64,000 nucleotides of DNA, from the NCBI GenBank assembly GCA_932294295.1, contig OW028580.1, forward strand, positions 9,825,374 through 9,889,373. Reading direction: 5' to 3'. This document shows, piece by piece, positions 51,586-61,100 of the stretch. Under the pieces are notes generated by a model that ran no database searches, was not told where the DNA came from, and worked only from the letters and a program-made list of their open reading frames with translations. This DNA is from Alitta virens. Lineage: Eukaryota; Annelida; Polychaeta; Phyllodocida; Nereididae. Numbering within the stretch: position 1 is the first letter of the stretch; every line of letters begins with the position of its first letter. The position numbers were made by a program, and so were the translations under genes.

Positions 51586-53032
51586 ACACTTTTTTTGGTT
51601 TGTTGTTCACACTTTTTTTGGTTTATTTCGTCACACTTTTTTTGGTTTGTTGTTCACACTTTTTTTGTTTGTTGTTCACACTTTGTTTGTTTGTTGTTCA
51701 CACATTTTTTGTTTGTTGTTCACACTTTTTTTGGTTTCTTGTTCACACTTTGTTTGTTTGTTGTTCACACATTGTTTGTTTGTTGTTTACACTTTGTTTG
51801 TTTGTTGTTCACACATTTTTTGTTTGTTGTTCACACTTTTTTTGGTTTCATGTTCACACTTTGTTTGTTTGTTGTTCACACATTTTTTGTTTGTTGTTTA
51901 CACTTTTTTTGTTTGTTGTTCACACATTTTTTGGTTTATTGTTCACACTTTGTTTGTTTGTTGTTCACACTTTGTTTGTTTGTTGTTCACACTTTGTTTG
52001 TTGTTCACACTTTGTTTGTTTGTTGTTCACACTTTTTTTGTTTGTTGTTCACACTTTTTTTGGTTTGTTGTTCACACTTTTTTTGTTTGTTGTTCACACT
52101 TTGTTTGTTGTTCACACTTTGTTTGTTTGTTGTTCACACTTTTTTTGGGTTGTTGTTCACAATTTTTTTGGTTTGTTGTTCACACTTTTTTTGTTTGTTG
52201 TGCACACTTTTTTTGTTTGTTGTTCACACTTTTTTTGGTTTATTGTTCACACTTTTTTTGGTTTGTTGTTCACACTTTTTTTGTTTGTTGTTCACACTTT
52301 GTTTGTTGTTCACACTTTGTTTGTTTGTTGTTCACACTTTTTTTGTTTGTTGTTCACACTTTGTTTGTTTGTTGTTCACACATTTTTTGTTTGTTGTTCA
52401 CACTTTTTTTGGTTTCTTGTTCACACTTTGTTTGTTTGTTGTTCACACATTGTTTGTTTGTTGTTTACACTTTTTTTGTTTGTTGTTCACACATTTTTTG
52501 TTTGTTGTTTACACTTTGTTTGTTGTTCACACTTTTTTTGGTTTGTTGTTCACACTTTTTTTGGTTTGTTGTTCACACTTTTTTTGGTTTGTTGCTCACA
52601 CTTTTTTTGGTTTGTTGTTCACACTTTTTTTGGTTTGTTGTTCACACTTTGTTTGTTTGTTGTTCACACATTTTTTGTTTGTTGTTTACACTTTGTTTGT
52701 TGTTCACACATTTTTTGGTTTATTGTTCACACTTTGTTTGTTTGTTGTTCACACATTTTTTGTTTGTTGTTTACACTTTGTTTGTTGTTCACACATTTTT
52801 TGGTTTATTGTTCACACTTTGTTTGTTGTTCACACTTTTTTTGGTTTGTTGTTCACACATTTTTTGGTTTGTTGTTCACACTTTTTTTGGTTTGTTGTTC
52901 GCACATTTTTTGGTTTGTTGTTCACACTTTTTTTGGTTTGTTGTTCACACTTTTTTTGGTTTGTTGTTCACACTTTTTTTGTTGTTCACACTTTGTTTGT
53001 TTGTTGTTCACACTTTTTTTGGTTTCTTGTTC
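51586..53032. repeat. 1,447-bp tandem duplication, copy 2
   Basis: This is head-to-tail with copy 1. The breakpoint is within a GGTTTCTTG unit: copy 1 continues into CACAC+T7+GG, while copy 2 continues into CACACTTTG. A third, less collinear copy carrying the same TTTCGTC junction lies at 58,605 and includes additional 18- and 22-bp units. Confidence 0.84.
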
Positions 53033-56000
53033 ACACTTTGTTTGTTTGTTGTTCACACATTTTTTGTTTGTTGTTTACACTTTTTTTGTTTGTTGTTCAC
53101 ACATTTTTTGTTTGTTGTTTACACTTTGTTTGTTGTTCACACTTTTTTTGGTTTGTTGTTCACACTTTTTTTGGTTTGTTGTTCACACTTTTTTTGGTTT
53201 GTTGCTCACACTTTTTTTGGTTTGTTGTTCACACTTTTTTTGGTTTGTTGTTCACACTTTGTTTGTTTGTTTTTCACACATTTTTTGTTTGTTGTTTACA
53301 CTTTGTTTGTTGTTCACACATTTTTTGGTTTATTGTTCACACTTTGTTTGTTGTTCACACTTTTTTTGGTTTGTTGTTCACACATTTTTTGGTTTGTTGT
53401 TCACACTTTTTTTGGTTTGTTGTTCGCACATTTTTTGGTTTGTTGTTCTCACTTTTTTTGGTTTGTTGTTCACACTTTTTTTGGTTTGTTGTTCACACTT
53501 TTTTTGTTGTTCACACTTTGTTTGTTTGTTGTTCACACTTTGTTTGTTGTTCACACTTTGTTTGTTTGTTGTTCACACTTTTTTTTTTTTTTGTTCACAC
53601 TTTTTTTGGTTTGTTGTTCACACTTTTTTTGTTTGTTGTTCACACTTTGTTTGTTGTTCACACTTTGTTTGTTTGTTGTTCACACTTTGTTTGTTTGTTG
53701 TTCACACTTTTTTTGTTTGTTGTTCACACTTTGTTTGTTTGTTGTTCACACATTTTTTGTTTGTTGTTCAAATTTTTTTGGTTTCATGTTCACACTTTGT
53801 TTGTTTGTTGTTCACACATTTTTTGTTTGTTGTTTACACTTTTTTTGTTTGTTGTTCACACATTTTTTGGTTTATTGTTCACACTTTGTTTGTTTGTTGT
53901 TCACACTTTGTTTGTTTGTTGTTCACACTTTGTTTGTTGTTCACACTTTGTTTGTTTGTTGTTCACACTTTGTTTGTTTGTTGTTCACACATTTTTTGTT
54001 TGTTGTTTACACTTTTTTTGTTTGTTGTTCACACATTTTTTGTTTGTTGTTTACACTTTGTTTGTTGTTCACACTTTTTTTGGTTTGTTGTTCACACTTT
54101 TTTTGGTTTGTTGCTCACACTTTTTTTGGTTTGTTGTTCACACTTTTTTTGGTTTGTTGTTCACACTTTGTTTGTTTGTTGTTCACACATTTTTTGTTTG
54201 TTGTTTACACTTTGTTTGTTGTTCACACATTTTTTGGTTTATTGTTCACACTTTGTTTGTTGTTCATACTTTTTTTGGTTTGTTGTTCACACATTTTTTG
54301 GTTTGTTGTTCACACTTTTTTTGGTTTGTTGTTCACACATTTTTTGGTTTGTTGTTCACACTTTTTTTGGTTTGTTGTTCGCACATTTTTTGGTTTGTTG
54401 TTCACACTTTTTTTGGTTTGTTGTTCACACTTTTTTTGGTTTGCTGTTCACACTTTTTTTGTTGTTCACACTTTGTTTGTTTGTTGTTCACACTTTTTTT
54501 GTTTGTTGTTCACACTTTGTTTGTTTGTTGTTCACACATTTTTTGTTTGTTGTTTACACTTTGTTTGTTGTTCACACATTTTTTGGTTTATTGTTCACAC
54601 TTTGTTTGTTGTTCACACTTTTTTTGGTTTGTTGTTCACACATTTTTTGGTTTGTTGTTCACACTTTTTTTGGTTTGTTGTTCGCACATTTTTTGGTTTG
54701 TTGTTCACACTTTTTTTGGTTTGTTGTTCACGCTTTTTTTGGTTTGTTGTTCACACTTTTTTTGGTTTGTTGTTCGCACATTTTTTGGTTTGTTGTTCAC
54801 ACTTTTTTTGGTTTGTTGTTCACACTTTTTTTGGTTTGCTGTTCACACTTTTTTTGTTGTTCACACTTTGTTTGTTTGTTGTTCACACTTTTTTTGTTTG
54901 TTGTTCACACTTTGTTTGTTTGTTGTTCACACATTTTTTGTTTGTTGTTTACACTTTGTTTGTTGTTCACACATTTTTTGGTTTATTGTTCACACTTTGT
55001 TTGTTGTTCACACTTTTTTTGGTTTGTTGTTCACACATTTTTTGGTTTGTTGTTCACACTTTTTTTGGTTTGTTGTTCGCACATTTTTTGGTTTGTTGTT
55101 CACACTTTTTTTGGTTTGTTGTTCACACTTTTTTTGGTTTGCTGTTAACACTTTTTTTGTTGTTCACACTTTGTTTGTTTGTTGTTCACACTTTTTTTGT
55201 TTGTTGTTCACACTTTGTTTGTTTGTTGTTCACACATTTTTTGTTTGTTGTTCACACTTTTTTTGGTTTCTTGTTCACACTTTGTTTGTTTGTTGTTCAC
55301 ACATTTTTTGTTTGTTGTTTACACTTTTTTTGTTTGTTGTTCACACATTTTTGTTTGTTGTTTACACTTTGTTTGTTGTTCACACTTTTTTTGGTTTGTT
55401 GTTCACACTTTTTTTGGTTTGTTGTTCACACTTTTTTTGGTTTGTTGCTCACACTTTTTTTGGTTTGTTGTTCACACTTTTTTTGGTTTGTTGTTCACAC
55501 TTTGTTTGTTTGTTGTTCACACATTCTTTGTTTGTTGTTTACACTTTGTTTGTTGTTCACACATTTTTTGGTTTATTGTTCACACTTTGTTTGTTGTTCA
55601 CACTTTTTTTGGTTTGTTGTTCACACTTTTTTTGTTTGTTGTTCACACTTTTTTTGTTTGTTGTTCACACTTTTTTTGGTTTATTGTTCACACTTTTTTT
55701 GGTTTGTTGTTCACACTTTTTTTGTTTGTTGTTCACACATTTTTTGTTTGTTGTTTACACTTTTTTTGTTTGTTGTTCACACATTTTATGTTTGTTCTTT
55801 ACACTTTGTTTGTTGTTCACACTTTTTTTGGTTTGTTGTTCACACTTTTTTTGTTGTTCACACTTTGTTTGTTTGTTGTTCACACTTTTTTTGTTTGTTG
55901 TTCACACTTTGTTTGTTTGTTGTTCACACATTTTGTGTTTGTTGTTCACACTTTTTTTGGTTTCATGTTCACACTTTGTTTGTTTGTTGTTCACACATTT

Positions 56001-56999
56001 TTTGTTTGTTGTTTACACTTTTTTTGTTTGTTGTTCACACATTTTTTGGTTTATTGTTCACACTTTGTTTGTTTGTTGTTCACACTTTGTTTGTTTGTTG
56101 TTCACACTTTGTTTGTTGTTCACACTTTGTTTGTTTGTTGTTCACACTTTTTTTGTTTGTTGTTCACACTTTTTTGGTTTGTTGTTCACACTTTTTTTGT
56201 TTGTTGTTCACACTTTGTTTGTTGTTCACACTTTGTTTGTTTGTTGTTCACACTTTTTTTGGTTTGTTGTTCACAATTTTTTTGGTTTGTTGTTCACACT
56301 TTTTTTGTTTGTTGTGCACACTTTTTTTGTTTGTTGTTCACACTTTTTTTGGTTTATTGTTCACACTTTTTTTGGTTTGTTGTTCACACTTTTTTTGTTT
56401 GTTGTTCACACTTTGTTTGTTGTTCACACTTTGTTTGTTTGTTGTTCACACTTTTTTTGTTTGTTGTTCACACTTTGTTTGTTTGTTGTTCACACATTTT
56501 TTGTTTGTTGTTCACACTTTTTTTGGTTTCTTGTTCACACTTTGTTTGTTTGTTGTTCACACATTGTTTGTTTGTTGTTTACACTTTTTTTGTTTGTTGT
56601 TCACACATTTTTTGTTTGTTGTTTACACTTTGTTTGTTGTTCACACTTTTTTTGGTTTGTTGTTCACACTTTTTTTGGTTTGTTGTTCACACTTTTTTTG
56701 GTTTGTTGTTCACACTTTTTTTGGTTTGTTGTTCACACTTTTTTTGGTTTGTTGTTCACACTTTGTTTGTTTGTTGTTCACACATTTTTTGTTTGTTGTT
56801 TTTCCCTTTTGTTTGTTGTTCACACATTTTTTGGTTTATTGTTCACACTTTGTTTGTTGTTCACACTTTTTTTGGTTTGTTGTTCACACATTTTTTGGTT
56901 TGTTGTTCACACTTTTTTTGGTTTGTTGTTCGCACATTTTTTGGTTTGTTGTTCACACTTTTTTTGGTTTGTTGTTCACACTTTTTTTGGTTTGTTGTT

Positions 57000-58130
57000 C
57001 ACACTTTTTTTGTTGTTCACACTTTGTTTGTTTGTTGTTCACACTTTGTTTGTTGTTCACACTTTGTTTGTTTGTTGTTCACACTTTTTTTTTTTTTGTT
57101 CACACTTTTTTTGGTTTGTTGTTCACACTTTTTTTGTTTGTTGTTCACACTTTGTTTGTTGTTCACACTTTGTTTGTTTGTTGTTCACACTTTGTTTGTT
57201 TGTTGTTCACACTTTTTTTGTTTGTTGTTCACACTTTGTTTGTTTGTTGTTCACACATTTTTTGTTTGTTGTTCACACTTTTTTTGGTTTCATGTTCACA
57301 CTTTGTTTGTTTGTTGTTCACACATTTTTTGTTTGTTGTTTACACTTTTTTTGTTTGTTGTTCACACATTTTTTGTTTGTTGTTTACACTTTGTTTGTTG
57401 TTCACACTTTTTTTGGTTTGTTGTTCACACTTTTTTTGGTTTGTTGTTCACACTTTTTTTGGTTTGTTGCTCACACTTTTTTTGGTTTGTTGTTCACACT
57501 TTTTTTGGTTTGTTGTTCACACTTTGTTTGTTTGTTTTTCACACATTTTTTGTTTGTTGTTTACACTTTGTTTGTTGTTCACACATTTTTTGGTTTATTG
57601 TTCACACTTTGTTTGTTGTTCACACTTTTTTTGGTTTGTTGTTCACACATTTTTTGGTTTGTTGTTCACACTTTTTTTGGTTTGTTGTTCGCACATTTTT
57701 TGGTTTGTTGTTCACACTTTTTTTGGTTTGTTGTTCACACTTTTTTTGGTTTGTTGTTCACACTTTTTTTGTTGTTCACACTTTGTTTGTTTGTTGTTCA
57801 CACTTTGTTTGTTGTTCACACTTTGTTTGTTTGTTGTTCACACTTTTTTTTTTTTTGTTCACACTTTTTTTGGTTTGTTGTTCACACTTTTTTTGTTTGT
57901 TGTTCACACTTTGTTTGTTGTTCACACTTTGTTTGTTTGTTGTTCACACTTTGTTTGTTTGTTGTTCACACTTTTTTTGTTTGTTGTTCACACTTTGTTT
58001 GTTTGTTGTTCACACATTTTTTGTTTGTTGTTCACACTTTTTTTGGTTTCATGTTCACACTTTGTTTGTTTGTTGTTCACACATTTTTTGTTTGTTGTTT
58101 ACACTTTTTTTGTTTGTTGTTCACACATTT
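57000..58130. repeat. Direct repeat at offset ~759-760 around the 13-T tracts
   Basis: The two 13-T tracts (57,085 and 57,844) and about 300 bp that follow, up to the TTTACAC+T7 units near 57,365/58,125, are the same series of units. The third tract in this stretch (58,244) has 14 T and leads directly into one of only two GGTTAG markers in Region V (ends 58,268). Confidence 0.75.
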
Positions 58131-61100
58131 TTTGGTTTATTGTTCACACTTTGTTTGTTTGTTGTTCACACTTTGTTTGTTTGTTGTTCACACTTTGTTT
58201 GTTGTTCACACTTTGTTTGTTTGTTGTTCACACTTTTTTTTTTTTTTGTTCACACTTTTTTTGGTTAGTTGTTCACACTTTTTTTGTTTGTTGTTCACAC
58301 TTTGTTTGTTGTTCACACTTTGTTTGTTTGTTGTTCACACTTTTTTTGTTTGTTGTTCACACTTTGTTTGTTTGTTGTTCACACATTTTTTGTTTGTTGT
58401 TTACACTTTTTTTGTTTGTTGTTCACACATTTTTTGGTTTATTGTTCACACTTTGTTTGTTTGTTGTTCACACTTTTTTTGGTTTGTTGTTCACACATTT
58501 TTTGGTTTGTTGTTCACACTTTTTTTGGTTTGTTGTTCACACTTTTTTTGGTTTGTTGTTCACACTTTTTTTGGTTTGTTGTTCACACTTTTTTTGGTTT
58601 ATTTCGTCACACTTTTTTTGGTTTGTTGTTCACACTTTTTTTGTTTGTTGTTCACACTTTGTTTGTTGTTCACACTTTGTTTGTTTGTTGTTCACACTTT
58701 TTTTGTTTGTTGTTCACACTTTGTTTGTTTGTTGTTCACACATTTTTTGTTTGTTGTTCACACTTTTTTTGGTTTCTTGTTCACACTTTGTTTGTTTGTT
58801 GTTCACACATTGTTTGTTTGTTGTTTACACTTTGTTTGTTTGTTGTTCACACATTTTTTGTTTGTTGTTCACACTTTTTTTGGTTTCATGTTCACACTTT
58901 GTTTGTTTGTTGTTCACACATTTTTTGTTTGTTGTTTACACTTTTTTTGTTTGTTGTTCACACATTTTTTGGTTTATTGTTCACACTTTGTTTGTTTGTT
59001 GTTCACACTTTGTTTGTTTGTTGTTCACACTTTGTTTGTTGTTCACACTTTGTTTGTTTGTTGTTCACACTTTTTTTGTTTGTTGTTCACACTTTTTTTG
59101 GTTTGTTGTTCACACTTTTTTTGTTTGTTGTTCACACTTTGTTTGTTGTTCACACTTTGTTTGTTTGTTGTTCACACTTTTTTTGGTTTGTTGTTCACAA
59201 TTTTTTTGGTTTGTTGTTCACACTTTTTTTGTTTGTTGTGCACACTTTTTTTGTTTGTTGTTCACACTTTTTTTGGTTTATTGTTCACACTTTTTTTGGT
59301 TTGTTGTTCACACTTTTTTTGTTTGTTGTTCACACTTTGTTTGTTGTTCACACTTTGTTTGTTTGTTGTTCACACTTTTTTTGTTTGTTGTTCACACTTT
59401 GTTTGTTTGTTGTTCACACATTTTTTGTTTGTTGTTCACACTTTTTTTGGTTTCTTGTTCACACTTTGTTTGTTTGTTGTTCACACATTGTTTGTTTGTT
59501 GTTTACACTTTTTTTGTTTGTTGTTCACACATTTTTTGTTTGTTGTTTACACTTTGTTTGTTGTTCACACTTTTTTTGGTTTGTTGTTCACACTTTTTTT
59601 GGTTTGTTGTTCACACTTTTTTTGGTTTGTTGCTCACACTTTTTTTGGTTTGTTGTTCACACTTTTTTTGGTTTGTTGTTCACACTTTGTTTGTTTGTTG
59701 TTCACACATTTTTTGTTTGTTGTTTACACTTTGTTTGTTGTTCACACATTTTTTGGTTTATTGTTCACACTTTCTTTGTTGTTCACACTTTTTTTGGTTT
59801 GTTGTTCACACATTTTTTGGTTTGTTGTTCACACTTTTTTTGGTTTGTTGTTCGCACATTTTTTGGTTTGTTGTTCACACTTTTTTTGGTTTGTTGTTCA
59901 CACTTTTTTTGGTTTGTTGTTCACACTTTTTTTGTTGTTCACACTTTGTTTGTTTGTTGTTCACACTTTTTTTGGTTTCTTGTTCACACTTTGTTTGTTT
60001 GTTGTTCACACATTTTTTGTTTGTTGTTTACACTTTTTTTGTTTGTTGTTCACACATTTTTTGGTTTATTGTTCACACTTTGTTTGTTTGTTGTTCACAC
60101 TTTGTTTGTTTGTTGTTCACACTTTTTTTGGTTTCATGTTCACACTTTGTTTGTTTGTTGTTCACACATTTTTTGTTTGTTGTTTACACTTTTTTTGTTT
60201 GTTGTTCACACATTTTTTGGTTTATTGTTCACACTTTGTTTGTTTGTTGTTCACACTTTGTTTGTTTGTTGTTCACACTTTGTTTGTTGTTCACACTTTG
60301 TTTGTTTGTTGTTCACACTTTGTTTGTTTGTTGTTCACACTTTGTTTGTTTGTTGTTCACACATTTTTTGTTTGTTGTTTACACTTTTTTTGTTTGTTGT
60401 TCACACATTTTTTGTTTGTTGTTTACACTTTGTTTGTTGTTCACACTTTTTTTGGTTTGTTGTTCACACTTTTTTTGGTTTGTTGTTCACACTTTTTTTG
60501 GTTTGTTGCTCACACTTTTTTTGGTTTGTTGTTCACACTTTTTTTGGTTTGTTGTTCACACTTTGTTTGTTTGTTGTTCACACATTTTTTGTTTGTTGTT
60601 TACACTTTGTTTGTTGTTCACACATTTTTTGGTTTATTGTTCACACTTTGTTTGTTGTTCACACTTTTTTTGGTTTGTTGTTCACACATTTTTTGGTTTG
60701 TTGTTCACACTTTTTTTGGTTTGTTGTTCGCACATTTTTTGGTTTGTTGTTCACACTTTTTTTGGTTTGTTGTTCACACTTTTTTTGGTTTGCTGTTCAC
60801 ACTTTTTTTGTTGTTCACACTTTGTTTGTTTGTTGTTCACACTTTTTTTGTTTGTTGTTCACACTTTGTTTGTTTGTTGTTCACACATTTTTTGTTTGTT
60901 GTTTACACTTTGTTTGTTGTTCACACATTTTTTGGTTTATTGTTCACACTTTGTTTGTTGTTCACACTTTTTTTGGTTTGTTGTTCACACATTTTTTGGT
61001 TTGTTGTTCACACTTTTTTTGGTTTGTTGTTCGCACATTTTTTGGTTTGTTGTTCACACTTTTTTTGGTTTGTTGTTCACACTTTTTTTGGTTTGCTGTT

